Source of the DNA: JBLNDJ01 sp050261515
GTDB taxonomy: Bacteria > Acidobacteriota > Terriglobia > Bryobacterales > Bryobacteraceae
NCBI GenBank assembly: GCA_050261515.1
Contig: JBLNDJ010000012.1
Location: 66,217-130,216 of the forward strand
Direction of reading: 5' to 3'
DNA length: 64,000 bases
Positions 51,672 to 60,424 of the stretch are shown here, in pieces; position 1 is the stretch's first letter, and each line of letters starts with the position of its first letter. Position numbers and translations under genes: made by a program. The notes under the pieces are model-generated. The model was not told where the DNA came from. It searched no databases and saw only the letters and a list, made by a program, of their open reading frames with translations.

Positions 51672-54600
51672 TTAGAAGCTCAAACGTGCGCCGACTTGAG
51701 CCTGGCGCATGGCGCCGCAGCTCCAGATTTCGCCCGCGCCGTAGGCGCCGACGCCTGCGCTCGGAGCGCCCCAGTTGGTGATGTTGAACGCGTTGGTGGC
51801 GTCGAATCGCAACTGGAGACGGCCGCCCTCGCCGAGCATCGGGAGAGCGAAGTTCTTCGCGAGCGAGAGGTCCATGTTGGCCAGGCCCGGCGCGCGCAGA
51901 ATGTTGCGGCCGGAATTGCCGAAGTGGTAGTCCACGGGCTTCACGAACGCCGACGTGTCGAACCACTGGGCGATCGTCGGGTTCGAGAGCGTGCCCTTGC
52001 CGATGCGATCGGGCATCAGCGTGCCGCTGAGCATGCCGGTCTGCTGCGCGCCTGCCCACACGGGGGTGAACGGCGGTCCGGAGTTGAAGCGGAACATCGA
52101 GGAAAGCTGCCAGCCGCCGATCACGGCGTTGGCGACGCCGCGCTTGTCGAAGAAGCGCTTGCCCGATCCGAAGGGCAGTTCATAGACGAACGACCCGCTG
52201 ACCAGGTGCGTCTCGTCGTTCGACGAAAGCCCGTAGTTCGCCATCGGGCTCGCGGCGATCTGCCAGGTATCGACGCCGGCCGACCAGCCATTGCCCGTGC
52301 CGGTATCCAGGCTCTTCGACAGCGTGTAGTTGAACAACACCGAGAGGCCGCCCGAGAAGTAGCGCTGGAACGACGCCTGGAGCGAGTTGTAGTTCGACAT
52401 GCCGTCGGAGAGGATCGCGTTGATCGAATCGTACTGCGGATAGGGCCGCCGCGGCTGCGCGTCGCCGGGGCCGAGCAGGTTTTCGGGCACCTGGTTGATG
52501 TCGCGGTTGAACGTCAGGTTGACGCCGCGGCTGAACACCCAGGCGGCCTTGACCACGGTGTTGGGGCCCATCGAATGCTGGATGCTGAACTGCGCCTGGT
52601 GCATGTAGCCCATGGGCGTGTCGGCCGGGCTATAGGAGATGGGCTGGCCGTTGAGCAAGCTCGCGGGACGGTCGGCGGACGACGGAACGTAGATGGCGTC
52701 CGGCGTGGGGCCCTGATGCAGGTTCGGATAGGCCATGGAGGCCGCCGCGGGCGTGGGGCCGATGGTGAACGGCGGCGTGAGCCCGTCGGTCGAGCCGCGC
52801 CATCCCTGGACCGCCCATCCGTAGGCGCTGCCGCCCGGGTACTGATAGTTGCTGGCGACCCACATGATATCGTAGATGCCGTAGCCGCCGCGGACCACCC
52901 AGCCGGGCTTGGGCGACCATGCGATGCCGACGCGCGGCGCGAAAGCATCGGGAACGCTGTTCTGCAAGGCGCGGCGGCCGTTCTGGCCAGCGAACCACAG
53001 CGCGCCGAGCGTGCCGGTGGCGGGGTTCATGAGAGTCGGGTCGAAGCTGCCGAGGCGGTCGTGCTGCTCGGTCCAGCCGCCCTGGTAGAGCCAGCGGACG
53101 CCGAGGTTCAGCGTGATGTTCGGGCGGATCTTGTAGTCGTCCTGCACGAAGGCCTGCACGTCTTTCATGCGCGAGCCGGTCTTCGGGCCGATGGAACCCC
53201 AGCCGAGGCTCCAGGTGTTCGGCGTGCCGAACAGGAAATCGGCGTAGCCGAGGCCGTTGCCTCCGGGCGTGCCGCCGGTGGGCGTGGAGGTGAAGACGCC
53301 CGTGAACGAGAAGTTGCCGGCGCTCATGTCGCCCCAGGCGCTGGCGTTGGTGAACCACGTGTCGTACTGGCCGCCGAACTTCAGCAGGTGCTTACCCTTC
53401 ATCCAGGTCACGGTGTCGGAGGGGTTGAACGAACCCTCTGCCATCACGGTGTGGATGCCGCCGCCGATGCCCGATCCGCCAACCGCGCCGCCGACGTTGA
53501 TCACCGGGAAGATGTCGTAGATCGTGTTGATGAGCCCGAGCTGCTCGGGATAGCCTTTGCCCACGGAGGGTGTCGAGCCGGTCTCATCGTAGAGGTTCCC
53601 GGCGAGGCGCAGTTCGTTGACCACGGTGGGCGAGACCGTCCAGATGTGCGAAATCTGGGCCTGCGACGAGGTGAGCGTGAAATGGTTCTCGTTCTGCGGG
53701 CGCGGGTCGGCGTACACCATCTCTTCGGGGGACACCAGCACGGAAACGTTCAGACGGTGCCTGTCGTTGATGTTGTAGTCCACGCGGCCGTTGTACCAGG
53801 TCTCGTTCTGGAGGCCGGGGCCGGACCAGTAGTAGTTGTTGATGATCCCGCTCTGGTTCGGGGTGGGGAAGAAGTCCTCGATCTTCCGCGAGACGGGGTC
53901 GATCTGGGCGGCGGTCATCTTGTTGCCCGGCAGCGGATTGCGCACCCACTGGCCGTCCACCTGGTGGAGGCTGTAGGGGTCATAGATGATCGTGGGCGTG
54001 TCCTGCGCCAGGAGGTCGCTGAAGTCGCCCTCGCGCGCCGCGGCGGTCGGGAAGCTGTAGAACCCCGACGAGAAGTTGTGGATGGGGTTGTTGTTGTAGG
54101 TGAAATAGAAGAACACCTTGTTCTTCCGGATGGGGCCGCCTATGCTGCCGCCGAACGAATTCCAGCGCACGATGGGCTTGGGCGCGCCGACCAGGTTGCT
54201 GAAGTAGTTGTTCGAGTTGAATTTGTCGTTCTGGTTGAACTCGAACAGCGAGCCGTGGAACTGGTTGGTGCCGCTCTTGGTGATCACGTTGTAGGCGGCA
54301 AGGCCGTTGCCGGACTCGGCGCCGAAGTTGCTTGTGCTGAACTTGATCTCGGCGATGGCGTCGTCGGGCACCTTCATCTGGCCGGAGCTTCCGGTGTTGA
54401 CGAAGGTCGCGGTGCCGCCGTCGATGAAGAACGCGCCGCTGTAGCCGCGCTGGCCGTTGGCGCGGATGTCGTCTCCGCTGCCGACGTTGCCCGGAATCAG
54501 CGTGGTGAGCCGCCACCAGGTGGAGCCGACGTTGGGAAGCTCGGTCGCCTCGACCGACGTCACCGTGGAGCTGTGCTCGGCCGATTCGGTCTGGAGCAGC

Positions 54601-54983
54601 GGCGTGGTTTCCTGAACGGTGATTTCCTGCGTGGTGGAGCCGATCCTGAGTTGCGCATCTATAGTGACGATGCCGACGCGCAGGGTGATCGGGGTGTGGG
54701 CCACGCGCTCGAAGCCTTCCTTAGAGAAAGTTAAGACATATTCGCCGGGCTGGACGGACAGTGCGTCGTAAATGCCCGCGGAGTTAGTGACTAAGTTGAT
54801 GGTGACGTTCGTGCTGACATTCCTGATCGACACGGCGACGCCAGGAATGACCGCTCCCGACGAATCGGTGACGGTGCCGCGGATCTCGCCGGCGTTCGTG
54901 TTCTGGCCGAACAGCCGGGGCACCTGTGAGAAACATAGAAACGCTGCCAGCAGGATCAGCGTTCCCTTCCCTTGGTTTAACAT
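51672..54983 (-). CDS. TonB-dependent receptor, Oar-like, with carboxypeptidase-regulatory-like domain
   Basis: 1103 residues. A signal peptide is followed by a regulatory-like domain (about 30-110, 'GTVTDSSGAVIPGVAVSI'), a plug domain ('TELPNVGSTWWRLTTLIPG' and 'FNARGQ'-like 'IRANGQRGYSGAFF'), then a barrel of more than 800 residues ending in 'VGARLSF'. This is the layout of acidobacterial Oar/OmpA-related receptors that take up large substrates such as oligosaccharides. It has a Shine-Dalgarno GGAGATGG and is divergent from a membrane protein gene at 55244. Confidence 0.92.
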   Translation of the reverse strand: MLNQGKGTLILLAAFLCFSQVPRLFGQNTNAGEIRGTVTDSSGAVIPGVAVSIRNVSTNVTINLVTNSAGIYDALSVQPGEYVLTFSKEGFERVAHTPITLRVGIVTIDAQLRIGSTTQEITVQETTPLLQTESAEHSSTVTSVEATELPNVGSTWWRLTTLIPGNVGSGDDIRANGQRGYSGAFFIDGGTATFVNTGSSGQMKVPDDAIAEIKFSTSNFGAESGNGLAAYNVITKSGTNQFHGSLFEFNQNDKFNSNNYFSNLVGAPKPIVRWNSFGGSIGGPIRKNKVFFYFTYNNNPIHNFSSGFYSFPTAAAREGDFSDLLAQDTPTIIYDPYSLHQVDGQWVRNPLPGNKMTAAQIDPVSRKIEDFFPTPNQSGIINNYYWSGPGLQNETWYNGRVDYNINDRHRLNVSVLVSPEEMVYADPRPQNENHFTLTSSQAQISHIWTVSPTVVNELRLAGNLYDETGSTPSVGKGYPEQLGLINTIYDIFPVINVGGAVGGSGIGGGIHTVMAEGSFNPSDTVTWMKGKHLLKFGGQYDTWFTNASAWGDMSAGNFSFTGVFTSTPTGGTPGGNGLGYADFLFGTPNTWSLGWGSIGPKTGSRMKDVQAFVQDDYKIRPNITLNLGVRWLYQGGWTEQHDRLGSFDPTLMNPATGTLGALWFAGQNGRRALQNSVPDAFAPRVGIAWSPKPGWVVRGGYGIYDIMWVASNYQYPGGSAYGWAVQGWRGSTDGLTPPFTIGPTPAAASMAYPNLHQGPTPDAIYVPSSADRPASLLNGQPISYSPADTPMGYMHQAQFSIQHSMGPNTVVKAAWVFSRGVNLTFNRDINQVPENLLGPGDAQPRRPYPQYDSINAILSDGMSNYNSLQASFQRYFSGGLSVLFNYTLSKSLDTGTGNGWSAGVDTWQIAASPMANYGLSSNDETHLVSGSFVYELPFGSGKRFFDKRGVANAVIGGWQLSSMFRFNSGPPFTPVWAGAQQTGMLSGTLMPDRIGKGTLSNPTIAQWFDTSAFVKPVDYHFGNSGRNILRAPGLANMDLSLAKNFALPMLGEGGRLQLRFDATNAFNITNWGAPSAGVGAYGAGEIWSCGAMRQAQVGARLSF

Positions 54984-55243
54984 TTATCCATCTCCATGCC
55001 GGGCCAAAACACTCCACGTCTCTAGCGGCCGGGCGAGCTAACCATTGCGAAGTTAAGCCCGGCTCCGGCGAGTGTCAATCGTGTAAACAGGTTGTTACCG
55101 AGCCGGATTCCCCCGTGGACGTGCCCGGCGGACGTAGCAGCCGCCGTCGCAACGTGCTGAAACAAGGGCTTATCGATGAAGATACGTACGTGATACGTCC
55201 CGAATTCTGTGATATCCTCACTTTACGCTTCGGGAGAAGTCTG
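54984..55243. promoter_or_regulatory. Divergent intergenic region with a direct repeat
   Basis: 260 bases between divergent start codons. GATACGT occurs twice (55181-55187 and 55192-55198) with an 11-base period, close to one DNA turn, which could be an operator. A GC-rich stem is near 55040-55075. No gene is seen. Confidence 0.4.
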
Positions 55244-56467
55244 ATGGCCACGTCGTCCCGGCAAATGGGCTCCGAGTTCTGGTCCCCTGAAACTGAAGCC
55301 GAGCGCGACGCCGTTCGCCAGCAGCTTGAGCGCATCCTGGCGAGCGGCCTGTTCGCCAACAGCAAGCGCTATCCCAGCCTTCTGAAATACATCGTCGAGG
55401 AAACGCTTTCGGGCCGGGCGTCATGCCTGAAAGAGCGCACGGTCGGCGTGGAGGTCTTCGGCCGCGACCCTTCCTACGATTCGAATGTGGATCCCGTGGT
55501 CCGGACGTCGGCGGCCCAGGTGCGCCACAGGCTTTCGCAATACTACGAGGAGCCGGGGCGGGAGACCGAGATCCGCATTGAACTGCTGCCGGGCTCCTAC
55601 GTTCCGCAGTTCCGGCGTCCCTGCGCGGACGTTCCTGAGAGCGCGGCCGCTCCGGCGGAGCGAAGACCGCTGCTGAAGCGGCCGGCGGCCGTCGGGGCGG
55701 CGTGCGCGCTGGGGGCGGCGCTGGTCTGGCTCGTTTTCGGGCGGTGGATCGCGCCGGATCCCGTGCGCGAATTCTGGGGGCCTGTGTGGGATAAATCGAA
55801 CGCCATCGTGATCTGCGTGCCGGGGAATTTTCCGACGTCCGAGAATCCGACCCAGACCTCCGGCGTGGCCCTGCCCGAGCGCGCGCCCCAGGTGCCGCTG
55901 ACCATCGGCGATTCCGTCGCGCTCAATTCGATCGCGTGGCCGGACGCGACGGCGCTCTACTCGCTGGCCGGCTTCATACAGGCGCGCGGGCAAGCCTACC
56001 GCGTGCGCCGCGAGAGAGACCTGCCGTTCTCAGACCTGCGGACCGGGCCCGTCGTGATGGTCGGAGGCCGATACAACAACCAGTGGCTGATGCGGCTCAC
56101 GGACCACTACCGGTTCAGCTACCGGCGCGAGGGCGGCGAGTTCTGGATCTCCGACGCCGAGCGGCCGTCCCGGCGGGACTGGAAGGTCAAGGTGGACGCG
56201 CCGTATTCGAGCTTCGACGTGGACTACGGAATGATCTCGCGGGCCTGGGACGTGACGACCGAGCACTGGCTGGTGGTGGCGTCCGGGATCGCGTCCTATG
56301 GGACGATCGCGGCCGGGGAGTTCCTCACGAATCCGGAGCACCTGGCGAACCTCGCACGCCGCGCGCCGAAGGGCTGGCAGCGGAAGAATCTGCAAGTCGT
56401 CTTCGCGACCAAGGTGTTCAACGGGAATGCGGGGCCGCCGCAGATTCAGGCAATCCACGTTTGGTAG
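55244..56467 (+). CDS. Acidobacterial membrane protein with conserved N-terminal domain, function unknown
   Basis: 407 residues from ATG 55244 with GGGAGAAG upstream. An N-terminal domain of about 105 residues ('QQLERILASGLFANSKR', 'LKERTVGVEVFGRDPSYD', 'VRTSAAQVRHRLSQYY') is frequent in Acidobacteria, and its tight helix pattern suggests DNA or protein binding. A single membrane segment is at about 147-163, and a C-terminal alpha/beta domain follows, ending 'IQAIHVW'. It could couple an external signal to regulation; the divergent TonB receptor is the obvious neighbour. The role is inferred only. Confidence 0.7.
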   Translation: MATSSRQMGSEFWSPETEAERDAVRQQLERILASGLFANSKRYPSLLKYIVEETLSGRASCLKERTVGVEVFGRDPSYDSNVDPVVRTSAAQVRHRLSQYYEEPGRETEIRIELLPGSYVPQFRRPCADVPESAAAPAERRPLLKRPAAVGAACALGAALVWLVFGRWIAPDPVREFWGPVWDKSNAIVICVPGNFPTSENPTQTSGVALPERAPQVPLTIGDSVALNSIAWPDATALYSLAGFIQARGQAYRVRRERDLPFSDLRTGPVVMVGGRYNNQWLMRLTDHYRFSYRREGGEFWISDAERPSRRDWKVKVDAPYSSFDVDYGMISRAWDVTTEHWLVVASGIASYGTIAAGEFLTNPEHLANLARRAPKGWQRKNLQVVFATKVFNGNAGPPQIQAIHVW

Positions 56468-56496
56468 AGCGGGTTTTGCAAAAATCGGTCCGCCTG

Positions 56497-57930
56497 CTAC
56501 CGGCGCCGGCCCATCGAAACGAGCGCATCGATGAACAGCTTGTTCTGGGCGCCGCAGGTGAAGATCTTGTCGCCGTGGCCCATGTTGATGTAGAGCATCT
56601 TGTATTTCGTGTTACTCCACATCACGGGAACGTCGCCTCCGGTGATCGTGTCCTTCAGACCCAGCGGGTAGTTCGACGGATCAAGCGTCAGCAGCACCTT
56701 CACGTCTTTGTTGTCGCGCGGGTTGGGTAGCCAGCTGTACCATTCGTTATCGGGCGAGATGAAGGACGGCGGCAGGTCCTTTGTGAGGGGATCGCGCGGG
56801 TCGTCCACGCGGAGCTTCGCCTCGAGCGGTGGCCAGTTGTTGCCGTAGAACACCGCGCCGCCGAAGAAGCGCACGAACCACGGCCAGCCGGTTCCCTGGT
56901 CGTTGTATCCGGCGCCGTGAAAGCCGATCCAACCGCCGCCCTTCTCCATGTAGCGTTCGAAGGCCGCGCGCACGGCCTTTCCGTGCGGAGCTTCGTTGAG
57001 CCAGAGCACTACATCCACGCCTTCGAGGCGCTGCGGATTCATATCGTCCCACCGATTCGTGGCCTCGAAAGTGTAGTTGTGCTGTTTTGCCGCGGCCTTG
57101 TAAAACCCGATGGCCTGTTCGGCGAATTCCACGTGATCGCGCTCGGTTTCACTCGAGTAAAACGCCAGCGCGCGCAACGGCGGCTGGGGTTCGGCCGCCC
57201 ACGCGATGGAGTTGTGGAACAACGTCGTGAACGCCTCGTTCCTGAACAGCTCCGGGTGGTGGCCCATGAAAATATACACGTTGCGCGCCCTCACGCGTTC
57301 GTTGGTCCACACGACGGGATGGTCGCCCATTTTCGTCTTACTGTCCGGCGTGTAAGTGCTCTCATCGACGCCGGCGAGAACGCGCACGTTGGGCCGCGGG
57401 GAGCGGTCGTAGGTGTACCACTCCTCGTTCTCGATCGGGAAACTCGCGGCGATCCCTCTCATGATGGGATGGGTGGGCGCCTCGACCTTCACGGTGCCGG
57501 TGGCGAAGTCCGGGATATACGCCTTGAACCGGATCGAGCCCATGAATTCCCAAAACCAGGGCCACATGGGGTAGCCGTCGAACTCGCCGAGTAGCGACGC
57601 GTGGTGGAAGCCGATCCAGCCGCCGCGGCCCTGCTCGATGTACTTACGAAAGGCGTCCATCGCGGTGGGCGTCCACATATACGGCGGATAGTTCAACTGG
57701 ATGAAGAGCCGGTACTGAGCGAGGAAGGCGTCGTCGATCTTTGCGGTGTCCTCGATGTAATCGACGGTGAACCCGCCGGCTTCGCCTTCGCGCGCGAGCC
57801 AAGCCTTGGCCGCATCGACGAACGGCTTGTGCAGGCCGCCGCGCTCGGCGATGGCCACTGCGCGGAAGGACTGGGCTGCGCACGGGAGAGCGGCGAGAGC
57901 AGCGATGACGATGCCGATAATCCTGCCCAT
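56497..57930 (-). CDS. Secreted ThuA-like protein with two tandem ThuA domains
   Basis: 477 residues with a signal peptide. The first ThuA-like domain covers about 22-245 ('YIEQGRGGWIGFHHAS', 'HPIMRGIAASFPIENEEWYTY' shown by NEEWYTY, 'FMGHHPELF') and the second about 250-475 ('YMEKGGGWIGFHGAGY', 'NEWYSWLP', 'INMGHGDKIF'). The ThuA fold resembles class I glutamine amidotransferases but lacks the catalytic Cys; members are found with sugar use genes. The sugar is unknown. Confidence 0.87.
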   Translation of the reverse strand: MGRIIGIVIAALAALPCAAQSFRAVAIAERGGLHKPFVDAAKAWLAREGEAGGFTVDYIEDTAKIDDAFLAQYRLFIQLNYPPYMWTPTAMDAFRKYIEQGRGGWIGFHHASLLGEFDGYPMWPWFWEFMGSIRFKAYIPDFATGTVKVEAPTHPIMRGIAASFPIENEEWYTYDRSPRPNVRVLAGVDESTYTPDSKTKMGDHPVVWTNERVRARNVYIFMGHHPELFRNEAFTTLFHNSIAWAAEPQPPLRALAFYSSETERDHVEFAEQAIGFYKAAAKQHNYTFEATNRWDDMNPQRLEGVDVVLWLNEAPHGKAVRAAFERYMEKGGGWIGFHGAGYNDQGTGWPWFVRFFGGAVFYGNNWPPLEAKLRVDDPRDPLTKDLPPSFISPDNEWYSWLPNPRDNKDVKVLLTLDPSNYPLGLKDTITGGDVPVMWSNTKYKMLYINMGHGDKIFTCGAQNKLFIDALVSMGRRR

Positions 57931-57983
57931 TGTTTGCGCCTCACTGGAGGTAGGATGCTTAATTGAACGATGGCGATTATCTC

Positions 57984-59042
57984 ATGAAATCATCCGCATG
58001 GGCGGTCGTTGCAGTCGCGGTTGCGGTGCTTTCCGGCGCGCGCGCCGGGCAGGTGTCGAGCGGGGCGGTGAGCACCCACGGCATCGCCTTCAACCCGGTT
58101 TCGAAGAAAGTGTACGCGGTCGATCTGACGCGCGGGCGCGTCGCGATCCTCGACACGGCAACGCAGTCGGTGACGCACGTGCCGGTTGGATCGGGGCCGG
58201 TCTCGCTCGCCGTCAACGCCAGGACGGGCAGGGTCTACGTTGCCAATGCGGATGACGGGACTGTCAGTGTGCTGGACGCGAAGACGAACGCCGTCGCCGC
58301 GACGCTCAAGATACGCAGCCGTCCCTACTTCATTGCGGTCAATTCGGAAACGGGGAAGGTCTATGTTACCCACACGTTCTCGGACAGGATCAGCGTCATC
58401 GACGGCATCACCAACGCGGTGACGGAGTTGAAGACGGGATCGATCGACCTGATCTCGGTCGATTCGATCGCCAACACGATCTACCTGCTCGGCTACGAAG
58501 GCGGCTCGCTGGCGGTGCTCGACGGCGCCACGCTGGCGCTGGCGCGGCGCGAGGCGGGCAAGCACGCCTGGGGGATGGACATCGACGAGCCCGCCCACAC
58601 TTTATATGTAGCGAGGATGGGCACCGCGGACGTGATCGCGATGCCAGCCGGAGGGGCCGCGCCGTCGATCATCCCGGCCGGCCGCGCGGTCAGCTCGATC
58701 GCCGTCAACTCGCGGACGCACAGGATCTACGCCGGCAACTACTCGGGCAACAGCGTAACCGCGATCGACGGGAACGCCCGCCGCGCTCTGGCCACAGTGG
58801 CGGTAGGCGAGCGGCCGCAGGCGGTCGCCGTCGATGAGAGGCGCAACCTGGTTTACGTGGCGAACACCAAGAGCGGCACCGTCACGGTAATCGACGGCGC
58901 GACGAACAAAGCGCTCGCGAATGTCCCGGCCGGCGAAAGTCCCTACGCGCTCGCAGTCGCGCCCGGCGCGTCGAAGGTGTATGTGGCGAACGGCTCCGGG
59001 CCCGTTGCGCTTACGGCGGTCGATATTGGAGGTGGGCTGTAG
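57984..59042 (+). CDS. YncE/YVTN-type beta-propeller protein, secreted
   Basis: 352 residues from ATG 57984 (TTG 57963 would add seven). Signal peptide, then seven 42-residue blades with the YVTN pattern, such as 'NARTGRVYVANADDGTVSV' and 'DERRNLVYVANTKSGTVTV'. These are all-beta propellers found in surface and periplasmic proteins, often as binding platforms. The next gene follows in 12 bases, and its -10 overlaps this stop. Confidence 0.87.
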   Translation: MKSSAWAVVAVAVAVLSGARAGQVSSGAVSTHGIAFNPVSKKVYAVDLTRGRVAILDTATQSVTHVPVGSGPVSLAVNARTGRVYVANADDGTVSVLDAKTNAVAATLKIRSRPYFIAVNSETGKVYVTHTFSDRISVIDGITNAVTELKTGSIDLISVDSIANTIYLLGYEGGSLAVLDGATLALARREAGKHAWGMDIDEPAHTLYVARMGTADVIAMPAGGAAPSIIPAGRAVSSIAVNSRTHRIYAGNYSGNSVTAIDGNARRALATVAVGERPQAVAVDERRNLVYVANTKSGTVTVIDGATNKALANVPAGESPYALAVAPGASKVYVANGSGPVALTAVDIGGGL

Positions 59043-59045
59043 AAT
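59040..59045 (+). promoter_or_regulatory. -10 hexamer TAGAAT before the deacetylase start
   Basis: TAGAAT overlaps the stop of the propeller gene and lies 9 bases before ATG 59055, with no Shine-Dalgarno sequence between. A leaderless transcript is possible, as an addition to readthrough from upstream. Confidence 0.4.
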
Positions 59046-59054
59046 GAACGGTGT

Positions 59055-60386
59055 ATGAAACTCCCTGTGCTGATCCTCTTCCTGGGTGTACCGCTGATCT
59101 GGGGACAGGAAACGCCGCGCACCGAAATCACGAAATGGCAAGACGGGAAAGCGGCCGCCGTCTCAATCACGTTTGACGATTCGACCATCAACCATTTCCG
59201 CATTGCCATCCCGCTGCTGAATGAACGTGGATTTCCCGGCACATTCTTCGTGGTTACGAACAGCATTCAGGGATCGAAGAACAAGCCGGGGTTCGCGGGA
59301 CGGCCCGTGATGGACATCATCCGCGAGAGCGAAAAGGTGCCCACGAACAAGGACAACCTGTTCGAGCGTCTCTCGCTGCTCAACTATCTTCGGACGGTGC
59401 AGCATGTGGACGAGCTGAACGGTTTCGACGCAACCCGGCTCGGGCGCCGGCTCGACGAGAAGGACTACGCGGGCCTGTCGAAGATCGCTGACGAGAACCT
59501 TGCGAACCTGCGCCGGAGCGGCAAGACGTACGAAGTCAAGCCGCCCACGGGCCCGGTCGGCGACAAGCGTTACCCCGTCACCTGGGACGAACTGCGGCGC
59601 TACGCGGCACAGGGGCATGAGATGGCCAACCATACCGCCAGCCATCCGTTCATGCCGGCGCAGGACGAGGCGAACATCAGTGCCGAATTGCTGGCGGCCA
59701 AAGAAGATTTCCTCGAACAGCTTGGGCCCAAAGAAACCTTCTCGGTAGAAGCCCCTTACGGTATCGATGACGAACGCATCCGTCCGGCCGTCTCGAAGAA
59801 TTTCCAGATCACGCGCAACTGGGTGCAGGATCCCTTCATGGACGGCATCATGCGCGGCGACCCGAAGGACCCCGCCGAGTCGAAGAAGGAATATCTGCAA
59901 TGGCAGCGCGGTCCGCTCTCCAGGACAACGCTCGAGACCATGAAGGGCTGGGTCGATCAATCCATCCTGCATGGCGTCTGGCTCGTGCTGGTCTTCCATG
60001 GCATCGAAGGCATCGGCTGGGAGCAGCTTCCCACCGAGACCATCCGCGCGTATTGGGACTACATCTACGACCACAAGGGGCAGCTCTGGGTGGCTACCTA
60101 TCGCGACGGCGCCAAGTACGCTCGCGAGCGCATGAGCAGCAAGGTGACGCCCGAGCGCGACGGGGAAGCCATCCGCGTCACGGTGAAGCACTCGCTCGAT
60201 CCGAAGATCTACGACCTGCCGCTGACGGCCAAGACGGTGATCCCCTCCGATTGGAGGATCGTCAGGTTCCAGCAGGGCAACGACCTGCGCTGGCTGCCTG
60301 TATATCGCGAGGGCGGCCGGACGTTCGTGCAGTATCGGCTCGCGGCCGACGGCACGCCCGCCAGGCTCGAAAAAGGTCTGAACTAA
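59055..60386 (+). CDS. Secreted polysaccharide deacetylase-like protein
   Basis: 443 residues. Signal peptide, then 'AAVSITFDDSTINHF' (Asp-Asp metal site), 'GHEMANHTASHPFMPAQD' (His-x3-His) and 'SVEAPYGIDDERI'. This is the NodB fold of CE4 enzymes with a long insert between the motifs and a C-terminal beta domain of about 90 residues. The substrate is likely an acetylated polysaccharide. It shares motifs with the gene at 46406 but is much longer. Confidence 0.87.
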   Translation: MKLPVLILFLGVPLIWGQETPRTEITKWQDGKAAAVSITFDDSTINHFRIAIPLLNERGFPGTFFVVTNSIQGSKNKPGFAGRPVMDIIRESEKVPTNKDNLFERLSLLNYLRTVQHVDELNGFDATRLGRRLDEKDYAGLSKIADENLANLRRSGKTYEVKPPTGPVGDKRYPVTWDELRRYAAQGHEMANHTASHPFMPAQDEANISAELLAAKEDFLEQLGPKETFSVEAPYGIDDERIRPAVSKNFQITRNWVQDPFMDGIMRGDPKDPAESKKEYLQWQRGPLSRTTLETMKGWVDQSILHGVWLVLVFHGIEGIGWEQLPTETIRAYWDYIYDHKGQLWVATYRDGAKYARERMSSKVTPERDGEAIRVTVKHSLDPKIYDLPLTAKTVIPSDWRIVRFQQGNDLRWLPVYREGGRTFVQYRLAADGTPARLEKGLN

Positions 60387-60401
60387 AGCTGTTTTGGCCG
60401 G

Positions 60402-60424
60402 CTCACGTCCGCGAACGCCGTGAG
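60402..60424. terminator. Weak hairpin between convergent genes
   Basis: CTCACG (60402-60407) pairs with CGTGAG (60419-60424) around an 11-base loop, in the 38-base gap between convergent genes. There is no U-tract on either side, so a terminator role is only possible. Confidence 0.3.

Noticed and set aside
51612..54734. 1040-codon open frame on the plus strand
   Set aside because: It is antisense to the TonB receptor, whose domains are clear. High GC removes stops from shadow frames, and the translated sequence is Arg/Ala/Gly-rich with no motif.
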